NCBI RefSeq assembly: GCF_013868135.1 | Contig: NZ_JACEMU010000009.1 | Span: forward strand, 19,326 to 83,325 | Direction: 5' to 3' | Length of the DNA stretch: 64,000 bases | From: Paracoccus sp. S1E-3 | GTDB taxonomy: Bacteria; Pseudomonadota; Alphaproteobacteria; Rhodobacterales; Rhodobacteraceae | Shown here: positions 7,836-16,415 of the stretch, in pieces | Position numbering within the stretch: the stretch's first letter is position 1 | Layout: every line of letters starts with the position of its first letter | The notes under the pieces: generated by a model | The model's database searches: none | Seen by the model: only the letters and a program-made list of their open reading frames with translations | Told to the model about the DNA's origin: nothing | Position numbers and translations under genes: made by a program

Positions 7836-8858
7836 TCAGTTCGACGTGTGCAGACGGATCGCCAGCCGCGGCCGCTTGTTCACCGGCAGGATCGAGGCCT
7901 CGGTCATTACATCGATCCAGCGGCCCTTCTCGTCCAGATGCTGGCGCGCGTAGAGCGGCAGGCCGATGGTGTTGGCGGTTTCCAAGAGGTTCGCCGGACC
8001 GCCATAGGTGGTGAAGGTGTCCATCGTGCCGAGCGGGAAGGCGATGCCCTCGTTCGCCGGGACCATCCGTTCGGTGGCCTTGGTGGAGAGGGTGACGGTG
8101 CCGGAATATTCCTCGAACAGAATCCCGCCAAAGGGGAAGTTGCGGCGCACATCCTCGCGCAGCGGCTGGGCGCCGGTCGAGGCGTAGAACTTGTAGGCTT
8201 CCTCGGTTTTGGGGTGCGCGATCAGCTTGTCGAAGAATTCCCGGCTAACCAGCGCATGGACGCTGGTCATGGCCTCGCCCAAGAGGTTGTCCTCAATGGC
8301 GCGAAGCACCTCGCGAACCTTGCCCTGAACGTTCGTGCCCGCGGTGCCGAGGACGAAGTCGACCGAGATCTGCGCCAGGCCGAATTCGGTGAAGTAGTTG
8401 TAGAGGGTGGTGCCCGCCCCGTCCTTCACGATGCCGCGCAGCGCGTTCATCTCCATGTATTCCCGCGTCTGGGCATGCTTTCGGCGCATCAGCAGAAGCT
8501 TGCGGTTCATCACCTCGACGAGGGGATCGGCTGCGTCGAAGGCGCCCAGCGCGGGGGCGCCTTGGATGTCGGCGGGCAGGACCACGTCGTCATGCGGGAT
8601 CCACGGCAGGGCGAAGGACCGCATCGAGCGGCCCTCCCGCGTACCGACCGTGGCGGGGCCACCGAGGGGGACGGAGGGCAGAAGGCTCAGGACGCCCTCG
8701 TATTGCTCGATGATGACCGAGCGCTGGCTGACCCCTTCGAAGCGGAAGAGGCCGATCTGGGCAAGGCGGGTGTAGAGGTTGGGCAGGATGTTGATGGCCT
8801 GCGTCATCTCGGCCAGCGAGTAGCCGCCAGCGTCGAAGGGATTGCGGACGAGGGTCAT
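7836..8858 (-). CDS. Major capsid protein, lambda gpE family
   Basis: The start is the ATG at 8858 (MTLVRNPFDAGGYSLAEMTQAIN), 7 bases after a GGAG ribosome binding site; the longer open frame upstream is spurious. The 340-residue length almost equals lambda gpE (341). Family features are the N-terminal MTQAINILPNLYTRLAQIGLF, the middle NYFTEFGLAQISVDFVLG (about residues 140-160) and C-terminal FPLGTMDTFTTYGGPANL. The protein forms the icosahedral head with the decoration protein encoded just upstream. Confidence 0.93.
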   Translation of the reverse strand: MTLVRNPFDAGGYSLAEMTQAINILPNLYTRLAQIGLFRFEGVSQRSVIIEQYEGVLSLLPSVPLGGPATVGTREGRSMRSFALPWIPHDDVVLPADIQGAPALGAFDAADPLVEVMNRKLLLMRRKHAQTREYMEMNALRGIVKDGAGTTLYNYFTEFGLAQISVDFVLGTAGTNVQGKVREVLRAIEDNLLGEAMTSVHALVSREFFDKLIAHPKTEEAYKFYASTGAQPLREDVRRNFPFGGILFEEYSGTVTLSTKATERMVPANEGIAFPLGTMDTFTTYGGPANLLETANTIGLPLYARQHLDEKGRWIDVMTEASILPVNKRPRLAIRLHTSN

Positions 8859-8898
8859 GGGGATGCTCCGGGGGAATGGGGAAGCGTGATGTTGAGCG

Positions 8899-9279
8899 TC
8901 AGGCGCCGTCGCGGGCGATGATGCCGACGGTGGACAACTGGGTGAGTTTCGCGGCGATCTTGGTGCCGTCATCGACGGTGGCGCCGTAGGCGAGGGCCGC
9001 GCGCGACACGATCGAGGGGCCGCGGACCAGCACGATGCCGGTCGCGTCAGCCAGCGTCGCATCGACGGCATAGAGCAGGACGGCAGTGGCGACCTGCGAT
9101 CCGTCGGCCCCGGTCGCGGGCGACAGGGTGTATTTGCCGCTCGCCGTGATCTTCCCGAGCACCGAGCCCACGGGATAGGGCATGCCCGCAAGAAGCGTCA
9201 CCACCTCGCGGGTGTAGTTCGGGTTGACCTCATATTTGAGGACATCGCCCATGCTGGGCGGTTCCGTCAGGACGGGCAT
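8899..9279 (-). CDS. Head decoration protein, lambda gpD family
   Basis: This 126-residue protein has the decoration-protein signature: a start followed by YEVNPNYTREVVTLLAG, then PYPVGSVLGKITASGKYTLSPATGADGSQ, and VLLYAVDATLAD. Trimers of this family stabilise the expanded capsid. The gene lies between protease/scaffold and major capsid genes, as in lambda C-D-E order. Confidence 0.9.
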   Translation of the reverse strand: MPVLTEPPSMGDVLKYEVNPNYTREVVTLLAGMPYPVGSVLGKITASGKYTLSPATGADGSQVATAVLLYAVDATLADATGIVLVRGPSIVSRAALAYGATVDDGTKIAAKLTQLSTVGIIARDGA

Positions 9280-9332
9280 GGTTCAGTCTCCAGGATGTTG
9301 GGGGATGGGGGCGCCCAGCGCGGGCAAAATTG

Positions 9333-9707
9333 TCAGCGCGAGGCGGCGGCCGATTTCTTCGCGGCCGCGACGATGGGGCTTTCCTTCGCGCCAGTGGCCG
9401 GGGCGGTGGCGATGATGCCCGCGGCATCGCTGCGGGCCGCAAGATCGGCGAGGATCTTGGCGCGCAGAGCTTCCGGCTTCACGCCCTTGGCGACGGCATC
9501 GGCGGCATCGATCTGGACGCCGAGGCGCGCGGCCTGCGCGCAAACCTGCGCGACCTCGGCCGCCTCGGCGCGGATCGCCTCGGGCGACATGGCGGCCGCC
9601 GCGGTTTGCGGCGGCGCGCTTGCCGCGGGCGGGGCCGGTTCCGGCGCAGGACTGATGGCAGGCGCGGCCGGGGGCTGCGCATGGTCTTCGGGGGCAGTGG
9701 TCATCAT
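9333..9707 (-). CDS. Nested scaffold protein (Nu3-like) from an internal start
   Basis: Within the protease gene, tandem ATG codons (9705-9707 and 9702-9704) lie just after a purine run AAGGGAAAGGG on the minus strand, a strong internal ribosome binding site. Translation from here would give a 124-residue protein (MMTTAPEDHAQPPAAP, then helical to the end). Lambda makes its Nu3 scaffold exactly this way from within gene C. The coding region is the same frame as the protease, so this is an inferred second product. Confidence 0.55.
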   Translation of the reverse strand: MMTTAPEDHAQPPAAPAISPAPEPAPPAASAPPQTAAAAMSPEAIRAEAAEVAQVCAQAARLGVQIDAADAVAKGVKPEALRAKILADLAARSDAAGIIATAPATGAKESPIVAAAKKSAAASR

Positions 9708-10658
9708 CGGGCCCTTTCCCTTGGGGTTGGATGTGAGGGTGGTTGTGCCGCGGGGTGAGGCGGCGAAAGCGCGGAAGGCGGTGACGGGATCGGCCACCTC
9801 ATCGGCGAGACCGGCGAAGATCGCCGCCTCGCCGCGGAACACGGCAGCTTCGGTGCCCAGCGCCTGCAATGTGTCGAGGCGGCGTCCACGACCTTCAGCG
9901 ACGGTTTCGGCGAAGAGTTGACGGAGGTCTTCCAACTCGCCCGCCATCCGGGCGCGTACGACCTCGGGCAGCGGCTGGTATGGATTGGCATCGACCTTGT
10001 GCGCGCCTGAGTGGATCAGCGTGACGGCGATGCCCTTCTGATCGAGCGCCCCGCTCATGTCGCTGTGCATCGCAACGACACCGATGCTGCCGACAGCGCC
10101 GGTGCGGGTCAGGATGATGCGGTCGGCCTGGGAGGCCAGCGCATAGGCGGCCGAGAGGGCGTGATCGGCGACGAATGCTTGGACCGGCTTCTGCGTCCGG
10201 GCGGCTCGGATGCGGTCCGCAAGGTCAAAGGCCCCGGCTACCTCGCCACCGAAGCTGTCAATGTCGAGGGCGATGCCACGAATGGCGGGGTCGGCCAGCG
10301 CTGCCTGCAACTGCGCCGCGATCCCTTCGTAGGATGTCAGCCCCGAGGACTGCCCGATCCACGCCCCGCGATGCACCAGCGTGCCCGCGATCTCGATCAC
10401 CGCGATCCCCTCGACGACGGCGAAGGGCTGGCCGCCGTTTCGCGTCTGTCGCGCGGTCAGGTCGTCGCCAAAGAGCGAGGCGCGGGCGGGAACGGTGGCG
10501 CTGGCTTGGTCCTCGGCCGTGACCTCCAGACCATCGACACTGATCTCCCGCCCCGCGATCCGGGGCCCCAGCCCGGTCAGAAAGGCCAGTGCCTTGGCGG
10601 GATCGACCATTAGGGGCGTGTTGAAGACGCGCTGGGCGATCTGGGTGTGGTGCATCAT
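9333..10658 (-). CDS. Head maturation protease, S49 (SppA/lambda gpC-like) with C-terminal scaffold region
   Basis: In this 441-residue protein, residues 70-300 form an S49/ClpP-like serine peptidase. GIAVIEIAGTLVHRGAW and IRGIALDIDSFGGEVAGA are the oxyanion segments. The nucleophile is the Ser in DHALSAAYALASQADRI, and the general base Lys is in GAHKVDANPY. The C-terminal 125 residues are Ala/Pro-rich then helical, like a scaffold. In lambda this region is also made alone as Nu3. The gene overlaps the portal stop by 4 bases. Confidence 0.9.
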   Translation of the reverse strand: MMHHTQIAQRVFNTPLMVDPAKALAFLTGLGPRIAGREISVDGLEVTAEDQASATVPARASLFGDDLTARQTRNGGQPFAVVEGIAVIEIAGTLVHRGAWIGQSSGLTSYEGIAAQLQAALADPAIRGIALDIDSFGGEVAGAFDLADRIRAARTQKPVQAFVADHALSAAYALASQADRIILTRTGAVGSIGVVAMHSDMSGALDQKGIAVTLIHSGAHKVDANPYQPLPEVVRARMAGELEDLRQLFAETVAEGRGRRLDTLQALGTEAAVFRGEAAIFAGLADEVADPVTAFRAFAASPRGTTTLTSNPKGKGPMMTTAPEDHAQPPAAPAISPAPEPAPPAASAPPQTAAAAMSPEAIRAEAAEVAQVCAQAARLGVQIDAADAVAKGVKPEALRAKILADLAARSDAAGIIATAPATGAKESPIVAAAKKSAAASR

Positions 10659-12166
10659 GCGTCCTCCGCGGGCCGGGATTCCCGGTCCTCGCCCTCGTCT
10701 TCCTGATCGTCGCTGTCCTGCTGTTCCTGCCGCTGACCTTCGGCATCACCCGGACCAGCGCTACCGCCCGCCGCCTGCGCCGGTGACCCCGGACGCCGGA
10801 AGTCGAGCCCCAGCTCCGCCTCGCGTTTGCGTTCCGCAGCTATCTCGCGGTCGACCTGCTCGGCGTCGTAGCCGCGCTCCGCGATGGCCTGCGTCCGGGA
10901 TTTCAGACCCGCCTCGATCTGCAGGATCTCGGCCGCGGCATCCTTGGCCGGGTCGATCCAGTCCCATTTCGTGGGCAGCCAGTCGCAGGCGAGATGAGCA
11001 CGCCGGTCGGTGGCATAGCCCGGCAGATCGATGGCGCCCGCCAGCACCGCCATCTCCATCCAGCGCGTCCAGACGGCGCGGCAGAGCTGATAGACCATCA
11101 CCGAATGCTGGAAGGCCGAGATGCGGCGGCGGAAGTCGACGAGGGCGATCCGGGTATTGGAGAAGTTCCCCTTCGCCGTATCGCCGGTCAGATAGCCATA
11201 GGGCACGCCCAGCGCCGCGCCGATCTGCAACAGCGTGCGGTACTGGAAGGGCTCGTAGGTGGATCCGGAGTCCGGGGTGGATGGCGTCGTGACATCTTCG
11301 CCGGGGTCCAGCCGCACCACCTGGCCGGGTTCGACCTCCAGATCGTCCTCCGCCGGATCGAGGGCGGTTTCGGGGGCGGGGGAGGTGATGAACATCGCGA
11401 ACATCGCCGCGGTTTTCTTCCGCTCCAGCTCCGCGTCATCGTAGAGGTCGAGGGTGAAGAGCTTCACCACGGCCGCCGCGAAGCGCGACACGCCGCGCAG
11501 CTGGCCTGCCTCGACCGGGTCGAGGATGTGGATCACCTCCGAGGCTGGAACTCGGACGGTTTCCCCGGCGAGCCCCGGATCGGTCATGTCGCCCGGATGG
11601 CGGCGGAGGAAGTGATAGGCCACACGCCGCCCGATCCCGTCGAATTCGATCCCCTGCCGGATCGACCCCGCGCCGGGCAGGACGCGGGTCATGTCCTGGG
11701 GCAGCATCTCCGAGGGCAGCATCTGCAGCTGCATCGGCACCGTCAGACCGTCTTCCGGCCGCCGCGTCCGGATACGCAGGAAGACCTCGCCTGCCAGAAA
11801 CACCTCCCGCGCCGCCCGCCGCTGCAACCCGAAGAAGTCGGTCAGCCCCTCGGCGTCGGCCTCGTCGGTCCAGGCGAGCCAGAGCTTCTGCAGCTCCTCC
11901 TTCTTCACTGCGTCCGCGATCTTCGAGGACGGCTTGATCCCATCGCCGACGACATGGTTGGCAAAGGCGTCGACCGCATTCGAGGCATAGCCGTTGTTCC
12001 GAACCAGCCAGCGCGCCCGGGCGGTGATGGTTTCGCCCGAGGCGGCGATCAGCGTGTTTACATGCGCCCGCGTGGCCCGGAACCCGCGCATGCGACGGTG
12101 GGACTGTGCGGCGTCGAAGCCACCGATGATGGACCCGAGGCGCGCGCGGAAGGCATCCAGCACCAT
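10655..12166 (-). CDS. Phage portal protein, lambda gpB family
   Basis: This 503-residue protein matches the Phage_portal_2 family. Features are the N-terminal RAHVNTLIAASGETITARARWLVRNNGYASNAVDAFANHVVG, the middle LDPVEAGQLRGVSRFAAAVVKL, and GVPYGYLTGDTAKGNFSNTRIALVDFRR near residues 315-345. It forms the dodecameric DNA gate at one head vertex. The C-terminal 50 residues are strongly acidic/glutamine rich. It lies between gpW and the head protease. Confidence 0.93.
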   Translation of the reverse strand: MVLDAFRARLGSIIGGFDAAQSHRRMRGFRATRAHVNTLIAASGETITARARWLVRNNGYASNAVDAFANHVVGDGIKPSSKIADAVKKEELQKLWLAWTDEADAEGLTDFFGLQRRAAREVFLAGEVFLRIRTRRPEDGLTVPMQLQMLPSEMLPQDMTRVLPGAGSIRQGIEFDGIGRRVAYHFLRRHPGDMTDPGLAGETVRVPASEVIHILDPVEAGQLRGVSRFAAAVVKLFTLDLYDDAELERKKTAAMFAMFITSPAPETALDPAEDDLEVEPGQVVRLDPGEDVTTPSTPDSGSTYEPFQYRTLLQIGAALGVPYGYLTGDTAKGNFSNTRIALVDFRRRISAFQHSVMVYQLCRAVWTRWMEMAVLAGAIDLPGYATDRRAHLACDWLPTKWDWIDPAKDAAAEILQIEAGLKSRTQAIAERGYDAEQVDREIAAERKREAELGLDFRRPGSPAQAAGGSAGPGDAEGQRQEQQDSDDQEDEGEDRESRPAEDA

Positions 12167-12169
12167 GGG

Positions 12170-12382
12170 TCAAAGGCCCTTCGTCGCGACGGTGCCCCAT
12201 CGACGGCGGCGGGGCGTCGCAGAGGCGGTAGCGATTCGGCTCTCCAGATCCCGGATCGCCGCCGCCAGTTCGGCGTCCGAGCCATAGGTCACGGTCTTGC
12301 CGTCGTAGCTGACGCTGCGCAGCCCGGCGAAGCGGGCTTCCTGCAGCGCCGTGAGCAGGGCCTTCATGCGTTCCAGGTCCAT
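12170..12382 (-). CDS. Head-tail connector gpW family protein
   Basis: The real start is the ATG at 12382 (MDLERMKALLTALQEARFAG), giving 70 residues; longer open frames here are antisense to terminase. The helix-strand-helix pattern with SVSYDGKTVTYGSDAELAAAIRDLESRI matches the gpW family, which sits under the portal after packaging. The start overlaps the terminase stop (TGATG), indicating coupling. Confidence 0.85.
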   Translation of the reverse strand: MDLERMKALLTALQEARFAGLRSVSYDGKTVTYGSDAELAAAIRDLESRIATASATPRRRRWGTVATKGL

Positions 12383-14433
12383 CAGTCCCTCATGAAGTTC
12401 GGAGTGTAAGCCCGCCGTTTCCGGCGCGGCGTGGTCAGAGTCCCGGCTTTGGGCTGGGCCGGGTCGGGTGGTGTGGGAGCCGCGGGCACGGCTGCGGGCA
12501 GGCGCGTTTCCACGCCCGCCTGCGCTTCGAGCCGCCGCCAGGTCGCCTCGTCCCACCGGTCGGCGCCGAGGATCCACGCCGCGGCGCGGGCATAGACCCG
12601 GCAGTCCAGCGCCTCGTTCCGCTCGCGCATCTTCTGCCATTCCTGATGGGCATAGCCGCGCTTGTTGCGGATGGTGACCAGCTGCTCGGCCACCAGCTGC
12701 TTCAGCCATTCGGTGTCGGCCCAGCCGGGCAGGTGGATCGTGCCGGGGGCATCGAGCACCCCCGTAGCGCGGTCCTCGTCTGAGGGCCGTTCGATCCGCA
12801 TGAACCGGTAGGTCTCCGCCTTGAACGTCGCCGTGGCCACCGACCAGAGCCGCGCGCCCCGGCGCAGGCGTTTGCCACCGATGGTGGCATCGACGAAGGT
12901 CGGGCCAGAGACCGGCGCCGACCGGTTGAACCCCTCGAGGCCTTTCAGCGGCGCCACCTGTTCGAACCCGAGCTTGCGCGACCATGCGTAGACCGCCGCA
13001 GCCTCATAACCGGTGTCGATGCCCAGCCGCGCCACGGTCATGAACGCGCCGTTGGCGTGCTGCCAGGACTGGCCGAGCAGCGCTGTCAGCTTGTCCCAGG
13101 CGGCCGGATCATCAGGCCCGCCCGGGATCACGATGTGATCGACGAGCCAGGACTCGAGGCCGCGGCTCCAGGCCCAGATGTCGACCTCGATCCGGTCCCT
13201 CTGGACGTCGGCACCGGCCGTCAGGAACAGCCCGGCCATCGGCACGGTGCCGGGCTTCCACGCCTCGCGCCGATCCGCCAGCCGCTGCCATTCCGGTGCG
13301 TCGCCAGACTCGACCCATGTCTCGCCCAGAAGCGTGTTGCGCGCCGCGCGCAGCGTCTCGTCCGACCCTTGGGCCGCCAGCCATTCCCGCGCGACGTCGG
13401 ACCAGCTTTTCCACCCGAGCGGCGAATAGAGCGCCGAGAGGTGGAACCCGATAGCCTTCGGATCCTTGGAAACCGCCGTCGCCCGCCATTCGCCGCGGGC
13501 GAGCATCTCGGTCTTGTGGTGCTCGGCGATGGGCATCTCGCAGCCCTCGCAGTGATAGGCCGCCGTTTCCGGTCGGCCCTTCACCCAGCGCAGGCGGTCG
13601 AACTGCAGCCATTGCATCGCCCCGCAATGCGGGCAGGGAACGAAGTAGCGCCTCTGGTCGGAGGCTTCGAATTCCCGCTCGATCCGGGACAGCCCCCGGA
13701 TCGTCGGGGTCGAGACCATGAAGACCTTGCGCCGGTGCGAGAAGGTGGTGGTCCGCGCTTCGGCCAGCGTGACAGGATCACCTTCCTCGTCGGCCGAGGC
13801 CGGATAGGCATCGACTTCGTCCAGAAACACATAGCGCGCAGGCATCGACCGCAGGCCGGTGGCGGAATTGGCCCCGGTCAGCACCAAGATGCCGCCGGGA
13901 AACTCCTTCGACAGCATCGAATTCCCGGCATCCCGCGACCGTGCCGGGTTCACCCGTTCGCGGAGCGCCGGGCTGTCCGCGATCAGAGGGTCCAAACGCC
14001 CCCGTGAGGTGCGCTTGGTCAGTTCCAGGCTCGGCAGCACCGCCAGCATTGGCCCCGGCGCGTGATGGATGACGAAGCCGATCCAGTTGTTCCCGGCCTC
14101 GGTCGCCCCAACCTGCGCGGCCTTCATGAAGGTGATGCGCTGGGCCGGATGGCTGGGCGACAGCGCATCCATGATCTCGCGCAGGTAGGGCGCGCGGGCG
14201 GTGCGATAGCGCCCCGGCTCCGCCGCGCCCCGCGACGACAGCCAGCGATGCTGATCCGCCCATTCCGACACCGTCAGGTTCGGATCGGGCCGCATCCCCT
14301 GCCGCCACACCCGCAGCAGGTCTTCAGCACCGTCGAATCCGAGGTCGAGACCTGCGGTCAGATCGTTGTCATCGTACTCATCATGCAAGCGAGACCCTGA
14401 GGTCGGCGAGGGCGTCGAGCTGTTCGCGGACAT
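12382..14433 (-). CDS. Terminase large subunit, GpA family
   Basis: This 683-residue protein is the packaging motor. It has a Walker A-like motif in FMKAAQVGATEAGNNW (about residue 105), a Walker B YVFLDEVDAYPAS (about 205), a zinc-binding pair CPHC and CEGC (about 270-300), and a nuclease region near GLFLTAGADVQRDRIEVDIWAW (about 395). Start at 14433 overlaps the small-subunit gene by 53 bases in another frame. GpA-type terminases act with a Nu1-like partner to cut cos ends, so cos-type packaging is expected (inference). Confidence 0.93.
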   Translation of the reverse strand: MSANSSTPSPTSGSRLHDEYDDNDLTAGLDLGFDGAEDLLRVWRQGMRPDPNLTVSEWADQHRWLSSRGAAEPGRYRTARAPYLREIMDALSPSHPAQRITFMKAAQVGATEAGNNWIGFVIHHAPGPMLAVLPSLELTKRTSRGRLDPLIADSPALRERVNPARSRDAGNSMLSKEFPGGILVLTGANSATGLRSMPARYVFLDEVDAYPASADEEGDPVTLAEARTTTFSHRRKVFMVSTPTIRGLSRIEREFEASDQRRYFVPCPHCGAMQWLQFDRLRWVKGRPETAAYHCEGCEMPIAEHHKTEMLARGEWRATAVSKDPKAIGFHLSALYSPLGWKSWSDVAREWLAAQGSDETLRAARNTLLGETWVESGDAPEWQRLADRREAWKPGTVPMAGLFLTAGADVQRDRIEVDIWAWSRGLESWLVDHIVIPGGPDDPAAWDKLTALLGQSWQHANGAFMTVARLGIDTGYEAAAVYAWSRKLGFEQVAPLKGLEGFNRSAPVSGPTFVDATIGGKRLRRGARLWSVATATFKAETYRFMRIERPSDEDRATGVLDAPGTIHLPGWADTEWLKQLVAEQLVTIRNKRGYAHQEWQKMRERNEALDCRVYARAAAWILGADRWDEATWRRLEAQAGVETRLPAAVPAAPTPPDPAQPKAGTLTTPRRKRRAYTPNFMRD

Positions 14434-14917
14434 GGGCTTCCAGCACCCTCTGCATGATCGCGGTCTCGATCGTCACCGATGCCCCGGATTGCCGTTCCAC
14501 CTCCGCCATGATTTGTGCCGCCATCAGCGCGGCCACCCGTCCGGGCCAGGTCACCCAGACATCCCGTTCCTGCCGTGCCAGGCGAAACACCAGCGTTTCC
14601 GCCCGCGCGCGGTCGACCAGCGTGCCCTTCTTCTTCTGGACCGCCAGTTGGCGTTCCTGCGCAGCGTAGACCGTCAGCGCCGTGCGGGCCTTGATATACG
14701 AAGTCGTATCGCCGGGGCCGCTCGACAGCCCATCGCCACCGAGAGACCGGCGCTGCTGGTCGGGGTCCGTCATCTCCGCCCGCCGCACATCCGAGGCTGC
14801 GGCGTTGATCGACCCGTCGTCATGGACCACCAGCCGCCCGTTCTTGCGCGCCTTCTGCACCCCGCCGCGCGACAGACCGGAATGGGCCGCGTACTCACGT
14901 TCGCTCATGCCTTTCAT
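14381..14917 (-). CDS. Terminase small subunit, Nu1-like
   Basis: The preferred start is MKGMSEREYAAHSGLSRGGVQKAR (ATG at 14917; an inner ATG at 14908 is also possible), giving 178 residues. It has an N-terminal winged-helix/MerR-like DNA-binding motif that would recognise the packaging site. The C-terminal helices include ETLVFRLARQERDVWVTWPGRVAALMAAQI, characteristic of this family in rhodobacterial phages. It directly precedes and overlaps the large subunit. Confidence 0.8.
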   Translation of the reverse strand: MKGMSEREYAAHSGLSRGGVQKARKNGRLVVHDDGSINAAASDVRRAEMTDPDQQRRSLGGDGLSSGPGDTTSYIKARTALTVYAAQERQLAVQKKKGTLVDRARAETLVFRLARQERDVWVTWPGRVAALMAAQIMAEVERQSGASVTIETAIMQRVLEAHVREQLDALADLRVSLA

Positions 14918-14962
14918 GGCGCGGTGATGCCTATCAAGATATTGAAAATAAACAGGAAAAGG

Positions 14963-14981
14963 CAATCAATCCCGTTGATTG
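14963..14981. promoter_or_regulatory. Inverted repeat in divergent terminase/small-gene intergenic region
   Basis: Arms CAATCAA and TTGATTG are separated by TCCCG. The site lies between the leftward terminase small subunit and the rightward small gene at 15052, in a local AT-rich stretch. It could be an operator or a weak stem-loop. On the minus strand it is followed by a short T run (CCTTTTCC). Confidence 0.35.
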
Positions 14982-15051
14982 TCTCCCCCTCCGGAGCGAT
15001 TCTGTCGTCCATCAACAGGCCGCATCGCGCCGATCCCAGGAGGGCTTCACC

Positions 15052-15267
15052 GTGTCCACGACCACCATCCGCATCGACTACTCCACCCTTCCCGAGGGGT
15101 TCGACCTGAGCCGCCCGGACGCCATCGCCGAGGTCATCGAGCAGGCACTGCGCGAGAGCGGGATCCCAGCCGAGGCCTCCGACGTCCTGTCGCACCTCAA
15201 GATCGAGCTGCCCACCGCCCAGCTTGGTGCCGCCAGCCGCGCGCTGGCCGAGATGCGGCTGATCTGA
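15052..15267 (+). CDS. Small phage/accessory protein of unknown function (71 aa)
   Basis: A GTG start lies 8 bases after a perfect AGGAGG site (15038-15043). The product is acidic and helical (IRIDYSTLPEGFDLSRPDAI, then helices to the end). No family is recognised. It is the first of three rightward genes that sit divergently from the packaging operon. Confidence 0.6.
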   Translation: MSTTTIRIDYSTLPEGFDLSRPDAIAEVIEQALRESGIPAEASDVLSHLKIELPTAQLGAASRALAEMRLI

Positions 15268-15268
15268 C

Positions 15269-15300
15269 CGGAGCGATTAGAAAGCACTGATATTGCTCCG
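15269..15300. promoter_or_regulatory. Imperfect inverted repeat with repeated GGAGCGATT motif
   Basis: CGGAGCGAT and ATTGCTCCG form nearly complementary 9-bp arms. The same CCGGAGCGATT word occurs at 14991-15001, and a variant AGAGCGATTG near 15323. Each copy lies in the space ahead of one of the small rightward genes, so these may be sites for a phage regulator. Confidence 0.35.
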
Positions 15301-15378
15301 ATTCGCCTACGATCATTCGCCCGACAGAGCGATTGTGTTCGCACCAGAACGATGCAACTCACCGAAGGATGCCCCGCC

Positions 15379-15603
15379 ATGACCACCCGCCGCGCCGTCG
15401 ACAACTCCAAGGCTCTCGACGCCTTCATCGCAGCCAAGGCAGAGATCGACGTGATGCTGGAGCGCCTGAAGGCCCTCAGCGACGACCATTTCGAGACCCA
15501 CCCCGATGAGATCCATTGGGGCCATGTCGGCACTCTGAAGCACTACGCGGGCCTGCTGCGCCAGATCACCGACAGCGCCTTCAAGGAAGGCGAACACGCC
15601 TGA
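15379..15603 (+). CDS. Small accessory protein of unknown function (74 aa)
   Basis: The start MTTRRAVDNSKALDAFIAAK was chosen over an upstream ATG because AGGAT lies 8 bases before it. The protein is helical, with HFETHPDEIHWGHVGTLKHYAGLLRQITD, which looks conserved-type but has no known function. It is the second rightward gene of the cluster. Confidence 0.6.
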   Translation: MTTRRAVDNSKALDAFIAAKAEIDVMLERLKALSDDHFETHPDEIHWGHVGTLKHYAGLLRQITDSAFKEGEHA

Positions 15604-15649
15604 CGCGCCCACACGGCGCGACGGCCGCCCCGTGCGATGACGGGGGTGA

Positions 15650-15688
15650 GCCCGGACCGTGGCCCCAGTGGGGCCGCGTAAGCCGGGC
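15650..15688. other. Nested stem-loop in the leader of the DUF3489 gene
   Basis: An outer stem GCCCGG/CCGGGC encloses an inner perfect stem GGCCCC-AGT-GGGGCC. The compact structure lies in a 137-base untranslated stretch upstream of the DUF3489 start at 15741. It lacks a T run, so it looks like a leader RNA structure rather than a terminator. Confidence 0.4.
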
Positions 15689-15740
15689 GAACGTCCGTAG
15701 AAGGCCCGCAGATCGCGCGCCCAAAGCCACGGAGGCCCCG

Positions 15741-16319
15741 ATGACCACCCCGTCCGACACCCAGTCCCTGATCCTGTCCCGCGCCGCGACCCGGCCCGGC
15801 AACCTCGCCCTGCCGCTGCCCGAGGGGCTGGTCGGCGCCGCCGCCAAGATGGTCGTCGGCAAGATGATCGCCCGCGGCTGGCTTGAAGAGGTCGAGGCCA
15901 ACCTGCGTCGCGGCGAGACGATGTGGCGCGAGACCGGCGACGGTCACGGCACCACGCTGATCGCTACCGCGGCTGGGCTGGAGGCCATCGGGATCGAGCC
16001 GCTGGCGGCCAGCGCTTTCGCCAGCGCGCGGAAGGCCAAGCCGAAGCCGGACCCGGCACAGATACCCGACGACACCGACACCGCGAAACCCGTGGCCATC
16101 CGCGCTGGCACCAAGCAGGCCCAGATCATCGCCATGCTCCAGCGCCCCGAGGGGGCGACGGTCGCCGAGATGGTCGAGGCGACAGGATGGTTGGCGCACA
16201 CGGTCAGGGGCTCGATCTCGGGGGCGCTGAAGAAGAAGCTGGGTCTGCCCATCGCCGCCGAGAAAGTCGAGGGCAGGGGGACGGTCTATCGGATTGGGTA
16301 CGGCATCTACGGCACATAG
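15741..16319 (+). CDS. DUF3489 domain protein
   Basis: This 192-residue protein has its ATG 5 bases after GGAGG. The C-terminal 75 residues (TKQAQIIAMLQRPEGATVAEMVEATGWLAHTVRGSISGAL, then KKKLGLPIAAEK) form the winged-helix DUF3489 domain common in alphaproteobacteria, often near recombinases. The N-terminal half (LPEGLVGAAAKMVVGKMIARGWLEEVEANL) looks like a second helix-turn-helix unit. DNA binding is likely from the fold; no function is established. Confidence 0.8.
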   Translation: MTTPSDTQSLILSRAATRPGNLALPLPEGLVGAAAKMVVGKMIARGWLEEVEANLRRGETMWRETGDGHGTTLIATAAGLEAIGIEPLAASAFASARKAKPKPDPAQIPDDTDTAKPVAIRAGTKQAQIIAMLQRPEGATVAEMVEATGWLAHTVRGSISGALKKKLGLPIAAEKVEGRGTVYRIGYGIYGT

Positions 16320-16415
16320 CCACCTGTCGGCTGCTCTCCATCCTGTGTCCGCACGTTACGTTATCCTCGTTCTCCAGTGCGACTGAAGACTCCCTGAAGG
16401 CCACTGTTGGTACAT

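Noticed and set aside
10994..12409. Long rightward open frame opposite the portal gene
   Set aside because: It is antisense to a clear portal protein; its translation is His/Gly/Arg-rich low complexity, typical of GC-rich shadow frames.
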